This document shows positions 17,451-25,681 of a stretch of DNA of 64,000 nt, one piece after another. Position 1 is the first letter of the stretch; the number at the start of each line of letters is the position of its first letter. The notes under the pieces are model-generated. The model made no database searches, was not told the DNA's origin, and saw only the letters and a program-made list of their open reading frames with translations. The translations under genes were made by a program, and so were the position numbers. Origin of the DNA: Comamonadaceae bacterium 2FH (GTDB lineage: Bacteria; Pseudomonadota; Gammaproteobacteria; Burkholderiales; Burkholderiaceae_C); NCBI GenBank assembly GCA_005503335.1, contig SCMQ01000005.1, positions 124,001 through 188,000 of the forward strand. The letters are read 5' to 3'.

Positions 17451-18512
17451 ATGAACGAGTTTACGCATGAAATTCTGCCGTCGCGGATTGTGTTCGGCAC
17501 CGGCGCGCTCGGCAAATTGCCGGAGGAAGTCCGGCGCCTGTCCGCGACTCGGGCGCTGCTGTTGTGCACGCCTGAGCAGCAGCGACTCGCCAAGCAGGTC
17601 ACCGATTTGCTGGGGCCGCTCGCGGTCGGCATCTTTGCGGGAGCTGTGATGCATGTGCCAGCGGAGTGCGTCGAGCGCGCGCTCGGCGAAGCCCGCCGGC
17701 ACAGGGCGGATGTCTGCATTGCGGTCGGCGGCGGATCCACCATCGGACTCGCCAAGGCAATGGCACTGGTCGCCGACATCCGCATCATTGCGGTGCCGAC
17801 GACGTACGCGGGCAGCGAGGTCACGCCCATCTACGGCATCACGACGGATGGATTGAAAAAGACCGGGCGCGACGTGCGCGTCCTGCCCCGTACCGTGATC
17901 TACGACCCCGACCTCACGCTGACGCTTCCGGCGGCCATCAGCGTCGCCAGTGGCATGAATGCCATGGCGCATGCCGCCGAGGGTCTGTACGCCAGGGACC
18001 GCAACCCCGTGTGCAGCCTGATGGCCGAGGAGGGCTTGCGTGCGCTGGCCCGGTCCCTGCCCGTGCTGGCCACGAACGGCGCGGATCGGGAGGCACGGGC
18101 GAGTGCCTTGTACGGCGCGTGGTTGTGTGGCAGCGTTCTGGGAAGCGTCGGCATGGCGCTGCACCACAAGCTGTGCCACACGCTGGGCGGAACCTTTAAC
18201 CTGCCGCATGCCGAACTGCATACCGTCATGCTGCCGCATGCGATCGGCTACAACGAGGTCGTCGCCTCGGATGCCGCCGCGCGCATCGCGTCGGCCATCG
18301 GCTCGAGCCGTGCTGGCGCTGGCTTGCAGGATCTCGCCAGGCGGTGCGGCGCCCCACTTGCGTTGAAGGACATCGGGATGAAGGCGGAAGACCTGCCGCG
18401 TGCCGCGGATCTGGCCTGCCAGGATCCGTACTGGAACCCGCGCGCATTTCAGCGTTCGGACGTGTTGGAATTGTTGCAGCGTGCGTTCGACGGCGTACCA
18501 ATCACTGCGTAG
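17451..18512 (+). CDS. Maleylacetate reductase (iron-containing alcohol dehydrogenase family)
   Basis: The 353-residue protein has IVFGTGALGKLPEEV near the start, the nucleotide-binding AVGGGSTIGLAKAMAL, VPTTYAGSEVTPIYGIT and the metal-site region GMNAMAHAAEGLYA followed by HHKLCHTLGGTFNLPHAELH. These are signatures of maleylacetate reductases, which reduce maleylacetate to 3-oxoadipate with NAD(P)H, the step after hydroxyquinol ring cleavage. The ATG at 17451 is preceded by an AAAGGG ribosome site, 4 bases after the previous stop. It is the strongest evidence that the cluster runs via hydroxyquinol. Confidence 0.88.
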   Translation: MNEFTHEILPSRIVFGTGALGKLPEEVRRLSATRALLLCTPEQQRLAKQVTDLLGPLAVGIFAGAVMHVPAECVERALGEARRHRADVCIAVGGGSTIGLAKAMALVADIRIIAVPTTYAGSEVTPIYGITTDGLKKTGRDVRVLPRTVIYDPDLTLTLPAAISVASGMNAMAHAAEGLYARDRNPVCSLMAEEGLRALARSLPVLATNGADREARASALYGAWLCGSVLGSVGMALHHKLCHTLGGTFNLPHAELHTVMLPHAIGYNEVVASDAAARIASAIGSSRAGAGLQDLARRCGAPLALKDIGMKAEDLPRAADLACQDPYWNPRAFQRSDVLELLQRAFDGVPITA

Positions 18513-18519
18513 GAGAACC

Positions 18520-19401
18520 ATGATGAAGATCGCATTCGTGGGAGTTGGAAAGATGGGCCTGCCCATGGCGACGCACTTGCGCTCGGCAGGGCATGCTGTG
18601 GCCGCCTTCGATCCAGGGCCGGCGGCTCAGCAACGGGCTCGGCAAGCCGGCCTGGAGGTGGCCGAGTCATTCGAAGCTGCAGCGGCCGACGCGGAGGTGA
18701 TCGTGTCCTCGTTGTCGAACGACGCGGTGCTGCTCGCGGTGGCGGACCAGATCGCAGCACGCAGCCGTGGCCGTTGTTCGTGGATCGACACCAGCACCGT
18801 GTCGGTCGCCGCGTCGGCCTCGGCCGCCGAGCGCGTGGCCGAGGCAGGGGTGCCGCACCTGCGTGCCACCGTGTCGGGCAACGCATCGATGGCCGAGGCG
18901 GCGCAGTTGACCGTGATGGCTTCCGGGCCGCGTGAGCTCTACGCTGCGCTGCTTCCGCTGCTAGCGTGCTGGGGTCCCCGGCAGTTCTATCTGGGCGATG
19001 CCGAGCAAGCGAGACTCATGAAGCTTGTCATCAACCTGATGATCGCCCATACGACCGCAGCGCTTTCTGAAGCGCTGACGTTGGGTCGAAAGGGCGGCCT
19101 CGAATGGTCCGACCTCTGGGCGGTGATCTCCGAAAGCGCCGTCGCCTCACCGATCGTGAAGGCGAAGGGCAGGCAGCTCGTCGATCGCGACTTCTCGCCC
19201 ACATTCACTGTGGAGCAAATGCGCAAGGATCTGCATCTCATCATGGAGGCCGGCACCCAGCTCGGCGCGCCGCTGCCACTGACATCCCAAGTGGCTGCGC
19301 AGCAGTCCGCCGCCGACGAGGCTGGCTTTGGCGCAGAGGACTACGCCGCTGTGATCAAGCTTGCCGAGCAGGCCGCCGGACTGCCGATCGATCGAACGTA
19401 A
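18520..19401 (+). CDS. NAD-binding beta-hydroxyacid dehydrogenase (3-hydroxyisobutyrate dehydrogenase-like)
   Basis: The 293-residue protein starts KIAFVGVGKMGLPMATHL, a GxGxxG Rossmann motif followed by the family signature, then WIDTSTVSV, a substrate-site VSGNASMAEAAQLTVMASG segment and the catalytic-Lys helix RLMKLVINLMIA. AGGAG precedes a double ATG (18520/18523), so the exact start is uncertain by one codon. The family oxidises beta-hydroxyacids with NAD(P)+. It sits 7 bases after the maleylacetate reductase gene. The substrate is unknown; it and the PanE-like gene are extra relative to a minimal hydroxyquinol pathway. Confidence 0.82.
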   Translation: MMKIAFVGVGKMGLPMATHLRSAGHAVAAFDPGPAAQQRARQAGLEVAESFEAAAADAEVIVSSLSNDAVLLAVADQIAARSRGRCSWIDTSTVSVAASASAAERVAEAGVPHLRATVSGNASMAEAAQLTVMASGPRELYAALLPLLACWGPRQFYLGDAEQARLMKLVINLMIAHTTAALSEALTLGRKGGLEWSDLWAVISESAVASPIVKAKGRQLVDRDFSPTFTVEQMRKDLHLIMEAGTQLGAPLPLTSQVAAQQSAADEAGFGAEDYAAVIKLAEQAAGLPIDRT

Positions 19402-19618
19402 GACACACGATCCTGAAGCCATTCTCCCCGCCGCCTACGAGGCGCTGGAGCTGGGCGTCGTCAAGCTCGACCGAATCGGGTCAATCGCTTCAAGGACTCC
19501 ATTAAGGATGCACGTCCAACTGGGAAGATGTGGTGAATCAGCTGCGTTCGGCACGGCGGATGGCGTTGCATCAGCGGCGAGTGGCGCAGCAATTCAGCCC
19601 CTGATTGGGAAGATAGAT
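19402..19618. other. 217-base spacer with no recognised gene
   Basis: Reading frames cross this spacer between the dehydrogenase and the Dabb gene, but none shows a family motif or a ribosome site. A short plus-strand peptide ending NRFKDSIKDARPTGKMW is present without a start. It may be scar sequence from a deletion or insertion. Confidence 0.4.
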
Positions 19619-19924
19619 ATGCCTGTCAAGCACATTGTCATGTGGGATGTTCGCGGGGACACCCCCAAGGAGAAAGGCGAAGCGATCCAGTTCGTCCGGC
19701 AGCGGTTCGAGTCCCTTCGAGGTCAGATCCCAGGGCTGCTGCATCTCGAGTTGGGTGTCGATGTCAGCCTCGTGGACTATGCTTGCGATGTGGTTCTCTA
19801 CACCGAATTCGACAGCCAGGAGTCGCTGCAGAGCTATGCACGTCACCCCGCCCACTTGCGGGTTCGAGAGGAGGTTGGAAGTCTGCGCATAGCACGACAC
19901 CAAGTGGACTATTTCGTGCCATAG
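19619..19924 (+). CDS. Dabb (stress-responsive A/B barrel) domain protein
   Basis: The 101-residue protein begins MPVKHIVMWDVRGDTPKEK and shows the Dabb pattern: KHIVMWDV strand, IPGLLHLELGVDVS, DVVLYTEFDSQESLQSYARHPAHLRV and a final HQVDYFVP. Dabb proteins are small dimeric ferredoxin-fold proteins; some, such as olivetolic acid cyclase, act on polyketide or aromatic intermediates. It is at the end of the hydroxyquinol-type cluster, 217 bases after the dehydrogenase. The upstream continuation of the frame lacks family sequence, so the ATG at 19619 is used. Confidence 0.75.
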   Translation: MPVKHIVMWDVRGDTPKEKGEAIQFVRQRFESLRGQIPGLLHLELGVDVSLVDYACDVVLYTEFDSQESLQSYARHPAHLRVREEVGSLRIARHQVDYFVP

Positions 19925-20084
19925 GTGTGCGTTCGCGGTTTTCCGTCTATCAGTATCCGGGTCGATCGGACGGCAGAAAAACTGGCAGGTCGTTCGGCCT
20001 GCATGCCGCGCTCACGGGCGTATCTGTTCCATAAGCCGCTTCCGGCCCGCCGAGCAGATGCTCGACCCTGGCCTGAACCCGTGA

Positions 20085-20361
20085 CTAGTTGCGGTTCTTG
20101 GCGCGGGAGGCCTCGTCGACGATGCCGCCTCGCCGGGTACGCTGGTTCGTGAAGTCTCGGGCTTGTTTAAGGGCCTTGCCCTCGTTCAGACCCGTCTGGC
20201 TGGCATAGGCCGAGTCGCCGTACACGCGGTGCTCGGCGCCATGCAGGAAGTCAGCAGCGGATGTTTGTCGTTCACGGTGGCAGAAATACCATTGCTGACC
20301 CTTGCGGGCAGATCTGGTGCGCCTCTGGGTCGAGCGCCTTGTCGGTATTCTTGGTCGAGCT
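20085..20361 (-). pseudogene. IS5-family transposase remnant
   Basis: On the minus strand, fragments of an IS5-type DDE transposase occur in two frames: STKNTDKALDPEAHQ, then after a frameshift near 20300 ARKGQQWYF, LHGAEHRVYGDSAYASQ and ARDFTNQRTRRGGIVDEASRAKNRN (given in overlapping parts). Compared with intact family members, roughly 25 residues after WYF are missing and a stop interrupts the C-terminus, beyond which RVEHLLGGPEAAYG continues to about 20041. The N-terminal half was not found. It is a dead element marking past rearrangement between the two catabolic clusters. Confidence 0.75.
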
Positions 20362-20647
20362 GGGCGTGCCAATGCATGCCCGACCTGGCCTCGCAGTGAG
20401 ACCGCCGCACGGTACGAGCCAAAGCAGCCCGAGGCCCTCCGCGGCAGGCTGTTGCGCGACGTGGTCGCTGTCCTGTCGCCGTCCCCCACTGTCCTGATCT
20501 TCGGCGAGCTCCGACCGTTCTCGACGGGTATTTCCTGAGGTTATATCTCTAGGAGTATTTTTCAGTCGTTTTTTTATTCCTGTCTTCCTACACTTCAACG
20601 CACCGCCAAACAAGAAGGATTGGCGGCAACCCCAGCGGAGACAATGG
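20362..20647. other. Gap upstream of the aldehyde dehydrogenase operon
   Basis: No gene is recognised. The last 130 bases are relatively AT-rich (TTATATCTC, TTTTTCAGTCGTTTTTTTATTCC) and probably contain the promoter of the rightward operon, with GGAGACA ahead of the ATG at 20648. Confidence 0.45.
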
Positions 20648-22150
20648 ATGAACGAGGCGCAAGCAACGCAAGAGCGGACGGCCGATTTGGAGTCGTTTCA
20701 GCTATTCATCGACGGCCAGACCGTGGATGCAGCATCGGGACGGACCTTTGGAACGGTTGACCCGTACACCGGTGAGACCTGGGCGACCGTGGCCGATGGC
20801 AGCACGGAAGACGTGGATCGGGCGGTGTCTGCCGCGCGCCGTGCCCTGCAAGGATCTTGGGGCAAGCTCAGCGGTTTTCAGCGCGCCAAGCTGATGCGCC
20901 GCCTGGGTGAACTGATCGACCGGAATGCGGAAGCGCTCGCCCGCCTGGAGGTGCGCGACTCGGGCAAGCTGTACCGGGAGATGATCTTCCAACTGCGCTA
21001 CCTGCCCGAGTGGTTCAACTACTACGCGGGCCTCGCTGACAAGCTCGAGGGGCGCACCATACCCACCGACAAGAGCAATTTCTTCGTCTACACCAAGCGC
21101 GAGCCAGCCGGGGTGGTCGCGGCAATCACGCCCTGGAACGCGCCGCTCATGTTGATGGCGTTCAAGCTGGCCCCTGCACTGGCCGCGGGCTGCACCTTCG
21201 TGATCAAGCCCTCCGAGCACGCCCCGGCCTCGACGCTGGCCTTTGCGCGCCTGGTCGAGGAGGCGGGATTTCCGCCGGGGGTGTTCAACGTCGTCACCGG
21301 CCTCGACCGCTCTCTGGGGGCCCACCTGGCCGGCCATCCCGATGTCAACAAGGTCGTCTTCACCGGTTCCACCGCCACCGGCCGTGCCGTGGCCCAGGCC
21401 GCGGCGGGCAAGCTCAATGGCGTGGTTCTGGAGCTGGGCGGAAAGTCACCGCAGATCGTCTTCGAGGATGCCGATGTGACCGCTGCGGCCAATGGCGTGA
21501 TTGCGGGTATCTTCGCCGCCTGCGGTCAGACCTGCATGGCCGGCTCGCGACTCATCGTCCATCGCAGCATCGCCGACGAGCTGGTGGCCCGCATTGCGGA
21601 GCGCGCGAGAACGATTCGCCTTGGAGATCCCCAGGATGAAGCCACCGAGATGGGGCCGATTTCGAACCTCCCCCAGTTTCAGCGGGTCAGCGAGTACCTG
21701 CGCAGTGCCGAGCTTGAGGGCGCGAGGATGCTGGTGGGCGGGGTCGCGGACATTGGCAGCGGCTGGTTCGTCAAGCCCACCATCCTGACCGACGTGACAC
21801 CCGCCATGCGCGTGTGGCGCGAGGAGATCTTCGGGCCGGTGCTGTGCGTGAGCCCCTTCGACACGGAAGAACAAGCCATCGCCATGGCCAACGACACCGA
21901 GTATGGCCTGGCGGGTTCGGTATGGACACTCAACATCCAGCGCGCCCATCGCGTGGCGGATCGCATGCACGCGGGCACCGTGTGGATCAACTCCTACCGC
22001 GCCGTCTCGCCCAGTGTGCCGTTCGGAGGCTTCGGTGCAAGCGGCCTCGGCCGCGAGAACGGGATCGAATCGGTGCTGGACTTCACCGAAACCAAGTCGG
22101 TGTGGGTGGAGCTGACAGGGGCCACGCGCGACCCCTTCCGCATGGTCTGA
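20648..22150 (+). CDS. NAD(P)-dependent aldehyde dehydrogenase
   Basis: The 500-residue protein has full ALDH-superfamily length. Motifs: TPWNAPLMLMAFKLAPALAAG, FTGSTATGR (cofactor binding), the general-base Glu in LELGGKSPQ and the catalytic Cys in GQTCMAGSR, then EEIFGPVL and PFGGFGASGLGREN. It oxidises an aldehyde to the acid in the cytosol. It leads a compact operon with an SDR, a sulfatase and two Bug binding proteins, suggesting stepwise alcohol to aldehyde to acid oxidation of a compound released by the sulfatase. The substrate is not inferable. Confidence 0.92.
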   Translation: MNEAQATQERTADLESFQLFIDGQTVDAASGRTFGTVDPYTGETWATVADGSTEDVDRAVSAARRALQGSWGKLSGFQRAKLMRRLGELIDRNAEALARLEVRDSGKLYREMIFQLRYLPEWFNYYAGLADKLEGRTIPTDKSNFFVYTKREPAGVVAAITPWNAPLMLMAFKLAPALAAGCTFVIKPSEHAPASTLAFARLVEEAGFPPGVFNVVTGLDRSLGAHLAGHPDVNKVVFTGSTATGRAVAQAAAGKLNGVVLELGGKSPQIVFEDADVTAAANGVIAGIFAACGQTCMAGSRLIVHRSIADELVARIAERARTIRLGDPQDEATEMGPISNLPQFQRVSEYLRSAELEGARMLVGGVADIGSGWFVKPTILTDVTPAMRVWREEIFGPVLCVSPFDTEEQAIAMANDTEYGLAGSVWTLNIQRAHRVADRMHAGTVWINSYRAVSPSVPFGGFGASGLGRENGIESVLDFTETKSVWVELTGATRDPFRMV

Positions 22151-22184
22151 ATCAGGTATGAAAACAGCATCAGGAACTACTGCC

Positions 22185-22967
22185 ATGAACAACGTGCAAG
22201 AGCCGACGCCGCAGAGGCTCAAGGGCAAGGTCGTCGTCGTCACCGGGGCCGGACAGGGCATTGGCAAGGCGTATTCACGCCGCCTGGCCGAGGAGGGGGC
22301 GCAGGTGTTGATGGTCGACATCAACGAGAAGGCCGTGCGGGAGGCCGCAGCGGAGCTCCGGGAGGCCTCGCTGAACGTGCAGGGCTGGGCCCTGGACGTG
22401 GCGCGCGCCGAGGATGTCAAGCGCTTTGCTGACGAGCTCTCTGAGCAGCATGAGCGCATCGACGGACTCGTGAACAACGCAGCCATCTTCTCCTCGCTCA
22501 AGCTCATGCCGTTCTGGGAGATCGATACGGCCCAATGGGACCAGGTGATGGCGGTGAATGTCCGCGGGCCTTGGATGCTGGTCACGGCGCTGCTGCCTAG
22601 GCTGCGCGCGGCGGGCGGGGCCAGCGTGGTCAACATCGGCTCGGACGCAGTGTGGATGGGAAAGCCGGGCTACCTGCACTACGTGGTCAGCAAGGCCGCC
22701 GTTTACGGCATGACGCACGCCATGGCCCGCGAGCTGGGTGCTGACAACATCCGCGTCAACACGCTCTCACCGGGCTTCACGACGACCGAGGTGCCGCGCG
22801 AAACCTTCACCGAAGCACAGCTCACCGGCATCCTGAAGTCGCAGGCTCTCCAGCGCGTGGCAAGCACGGGCGACATGGTGGGCGTTGTGTCCTTCCTGAT
22901 GAGCGAGGACAGCCGCTGGATCACGGGCCAGACGCTGCACGTGACCGGTGGCCTCCTGCATCGCTGA
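22185..22967 (+). CDS. SDR family NAD(P)-dependent oxidoreductase
   Basis: A classical short-chain dehydrogenase of about 260 residues: TGAGQGIGKAY for cofactor binding, an LVNNAAIFSS motif, VVNIGSDAVW, catalytic YVVSK and LSPGFTTTEV. An Asp at the end of the second strand (LMVDINEKA) suggests NAD preference. The ATG at 22185 has AGGA at reasonable spacing; an in-frame ATG at 22158 would add nine residues. It probably oxidises an alcohol whose aldehyde or ketone product is passed to the neighbouring aldehyde dehydrogenase. Confidence 0.88.
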   Translation: MNNVQEPTPQRLKGKVVVVTGAGQGIGKAYSRRLAEEGAQVLMVDINEKAVREAAAELREASLNVQGWALDVARAEDVKRFADELSEQHERIDGLVNNAAIFSSLKLMPFWEIDTAQWDQVMAVNVRGPWMLVTALLPRLRAAGGASVVNIGSDAVWMGKPGYLHYVVSKAAVYGMTHAMARELGADNIRVNTLSPGFTTTEVPRETFTEAQLTGILKSQALQRVASTGDMVGVVSFLMSEDSRWITGQTLHVTGGLLHR

Positions 22968-22981
22968 GACGGATTGCATCC

Positions 22982-24592
22982 ATGACCTCGAAACCGAATT
23001 TCCTCTTCATCACGACCGACCAGCAGCGTGCGGATCATCTGGGCTGCTACGGCAATGCGCAGATCCGAACGCCGCACATCGATTCGTTGGCCAACCGGGG
23101 CCGTCGCTTTGACCGCTTCTACGTTGCCACCGGCGTGTGCATGGCCAACCGCGCCTCTCTCATGACCGGGCGCATGCCATCGCTGCATGGCACCCGGTGC
23201 AACGGCATTCCTTTGGCGCGCAATGCCACGACCTTCGTGGACCTGCTGCGCGACGCCGGCTATTACACCGGCCTGGTGGGCAAGTGCCACCTGCAGAACA
23301 TGACGGACATGCCTCCCGAGGCGCCGCCCGACCCGGTGCCGGCGGGCCTGACGCCGCCGGTGGAAGCGCATGCGGACGCCGTCAAGAACCGCTGGAGCGA
23401 AGGCGGCTACGACATGGAGCTGTTGCGCAAGTGGCGCGACGATCCTGCGCACCGGGTGCAGACGCCGTACTATGGCTTCGACCATGTCGATCTCTGCACC
23501 ATGCACGCAGACATGGTGGAGGGCGACTACGCGCGATGGTTGCACGAGGTGGCGGGTGACATAGACCGACTGCGCGGGCCGAAAAATGCCATTCCCGACG
23601 ATCGCTACACCGCCCCTCAGGCCTACCGGACCCGCGTCCCGGAGCACCAGTATCCCAGCGCCTGGGTCGGCGACCGAGCCGATGATTTCCTGGAGTCGGC
23701 CGCGCGGCGCAAGCAACCCTTCTTCCTTCACTGTTCGTTCGCTGATCCGCACCACCCCTTTACGCCGCCTGGCAAGTACTGGGACATGTACGACCCCAAG
23801 GACATGGTCCTTCCGGCATCGTTCTACCAGAGCGCCGATAGCTCCTTTGCCCCCGTGGCCGCGCTGCACCGGGAACGCGCGCAAGGGCGCGGCCGCATCA
23901 ACTCCACCGTCGGCTTTGCCGCCACGGAGCGCGAGGCCAAGGAGGCGCTGGCGCTGACCTACGGCATGATCAGCATGATCGACGATGTCGTCGGTCGGCT
24001 GATGGCCAAGCTGGCGGCGCTGGGTCTCGACCGCAACACCGTCGTCATCTTCACCAGCGACCATGGCGATTTCATGGGCGACCATGGGCTGCTGCTGAAA
24101 TCGGCCCTGCATTACCAGAGCCTCATTCGAGTGCCGTTCATCTGGGCTGAGCCACCGGGGGCTGCCCTGACTGCAGCGGGACAGTCGACCCACGCGCTCG
24201 CGGGAACGGTCGATATCCCGGCAACCATTCTTGCTCGCGCGCAATTGGCGTCGTTTCATGGCATGCAGGGGCGCAATCTGCTGCCGCTGCTTGCGGGTCA
24301 CGAGGCGGCCGGACGGGATGCGGTGTTGATCGAGGAGGACGGCCACGCGCCGACATTCGGTCTGACGGTGCCCGTGCGTGTACGCACGGTGGTGACCGCC
24401 ACGCACCGCCTGACGCTCTATGACCAGCCCGGCTGGTCCGAGCTGTATGACCTGCGCAGCGACCCGAACGAGTTGGTCAATTTGATCGACGACCCTCGCC
24501 ACGCCAGCGAACGGGCTCACATGTTCGAGCTGCTGGCTCGCGAGCTGATGATGGCCGATGACCGCTCACCGTTTCCGTTGGGGCGGGCCTGA
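22982..24592 (+). CDS. Sulfatase family hydrolase (formylglycine-dependent)
   Basis: The 536-residue protein starts with the metal-site strand PNFLFITTDQQRADHLGCYG and has the active-site motif CMANRASLMTGR, i.e. Cys-x-Ala-x-Arg, in which the Cys is converted to formylglycine. Further metal and sulfate-site motifs are KCHLQNM, HCSFADPHHPF, FTSDHGDFMGDHGLL. There is no signal peptide, so it is cytosolic. The family hydrolyses sulfate esters, and some members phosphonate or phosphate esters. The activating enzyme is not in the window. It is encoded 14 bases after the SDR, in the same operon. Confidence 0.9.
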   Translation: MTSKPNFLFITTDQQRADHLGCYGNAQIRTPHIDSLANRGRRFDRFYVATGVCMANRASLMTGRMPSLHGTRCNGIPLARNATTFVDLLRDAGYYTGLVGKCHLQNMTDMPPEAPPDPVPAGLTPPVEAHADAVKNRWSEGGYDMELLRKWRDDPAHRVQTPYYGFDHVDLCTMHADMVEGDYARWLHEVAGDIDRLRGPKNAIPDDRYTAPQAYRTRVPEHQYPSAWVGDRADDFLESAARRKQPFFLHCSFADPHHPFTPPGKYWDMYDPKDMVLPASFYQSADSSFAPVAALHRERAQGRGRINSTVGFAATEREAKEALALTYGMISMIDDVVGRLMAKLAALGLDRNTVVIFTSDHGDFMGDHGLLLKSALHYQSLIRVPFIWAEPPGAALTAAGQSTHALAGTVDIPATILARAQLASFHGMQGRNLLPLLAGHEAAGRDAVLIEEDGHAPTFGLTVPVRVRTVVTATHRLTLYDQPGWSELYDLRSDPNELVNLIDDPRHASERAHMFELLARELMMADDRSPFPLGRA

Positions 24593-24639
24593 GCGCCCGT
24601 CTATCGGTCATGACACCCAAGAGTTTCGAGGAGATAAGC

Positions 24640-25632
24640 ATGACAGCACTTCGTACCATCCGGCGCCGGACCTTCTTGCAGAGCGCCAGCGCGTTCGGCG
24701 CCTGCCTTGCGCTGCCCGCACTCGCGCAGGGTCCCGCTTTTCCCAGGGGGCCGATCAGGTTCGTTCTTCCGGTGGCCGCCGGTGGCGCCGCCGATGCGAG
24801 CACCCGACCGCTGACGCTGGAGCTGGAGCGGTCGCTCAAGCAGCCGGTGATCGTCGAGAACAAGCCGGGCGGGCTCTTCACGATAGGCCTGCAGACCGTC
24901 CTGCAGGCGCCAGCCGATGGGCACACGCTCATCTACCTCTACAACAGCGTGGCGTCGGTGCAGGCGGTCCACAGGCGGTTCGACATCAACCGCCAGCTGA
25001 TTCCGGTCACGCAGACCTCCAGCATTCCCATGGTCCTGTTGGTGCCGGGAAATTCGCGCTTCAAGACGCTAGGCGAACTGGTGGCCTACGCCCGTGCCAA
25101 CCCCCGCAAGCTGAACTACTCGTCCCTTGGCCCCGGCAGCACCGAGCATCTGAAGGCCGTTCAGATCGAACGGTCCGCGGGCTTCCAGGCGCAGAACGTG
25201 CCTTACAAGTCCGGTCCGGAGATGGTCAAAGGCCTGATCGGGGGCGAGGTGGACTTCACGCTGACGGCCGCGACGTTCGCGCACACGTTTGCCCCAAAAG
25301 GACAGGTTCGTGTGCTCGCGGTTCTTGACCGTCTGCGCATGAGGGAGATGCCCGACGTTCCCACCCTCTCGGAGGCCGGCGTCAACGTACCTCCGCTGAC
25401 CTTCTGGGGCGGCTATGCCGTTCATGCCGACACACCGGCGCCCATCGTGCAGCGCCTGTACGAGGAACTCACCGCTGCGGCCACCAAGCCTTCGGTGCGC
25501 GAGCTTCTGGCGCCCATGGGTATCCTGACCGTCACGAGCAAGTCGCCCCAGGACTTTCGGAAGCTGATCGCGGACGATGTCGCCTGGATGGCGGAAACCG
25601 CGAAAGATCTCGACATCGCGCTCGAGAAGTGA
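24640..25632 (+). CDS. Bug/TctC family substrate-binding protein
   Basis: The product is about 330 residues. Its signal peptide contains a twin-arginine-like RRRTFLQSASAFGACLALPALAQG. The body shows Bug motifs: GPIRFVLPVAAGGAADASTR, KQPVIVENKPGG, NYSSLGPGSTEHLKAVQ and VPYKSGPEMVKGLIGGEVDF. AGGAGATAAGC precedes the ATG at 24640; an upstream in-frame ATG at 24610 overlaps no signal. It is one of two consecutive Bug genes in the sulfatase operon and probably binds a carboxylate or sulfated substrate in the periplasm. Confidence 0.9.
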   Translation: MTALRTIRRRTFLQSASAFGACLALPALAQGPAFPRGPIRFVLPVAAGGAADASTRPLTLELERSLKQPVIVENKPGGLFTIGLQTVLQAPADGHTLIYLYNSVASVQAVHRRFDINRQLIPVTQTSSIPMVLLVPGNSRFKTLGELVAYARANPRKLNYSSLGPGSTEHLKAVQIERSAGFQAQNVPYKSGPEMVKGLIGGEVDFTLTAATFAHTFAPKGQVRVLAVLDRLRMREMPDVPTLSEAGVNVPPLTFWGGYAVHADTPAPIVQRLYEELTAAATKPSVRELLAPMGILTVTSKSPQDFRKLIADDVAWMAETAKDLDIALEK

Positions 25633-25681
25633 TGCGCGCTTCCCCCCTCCACTTGATCCCAACGCATTCGAGGACATTCAT

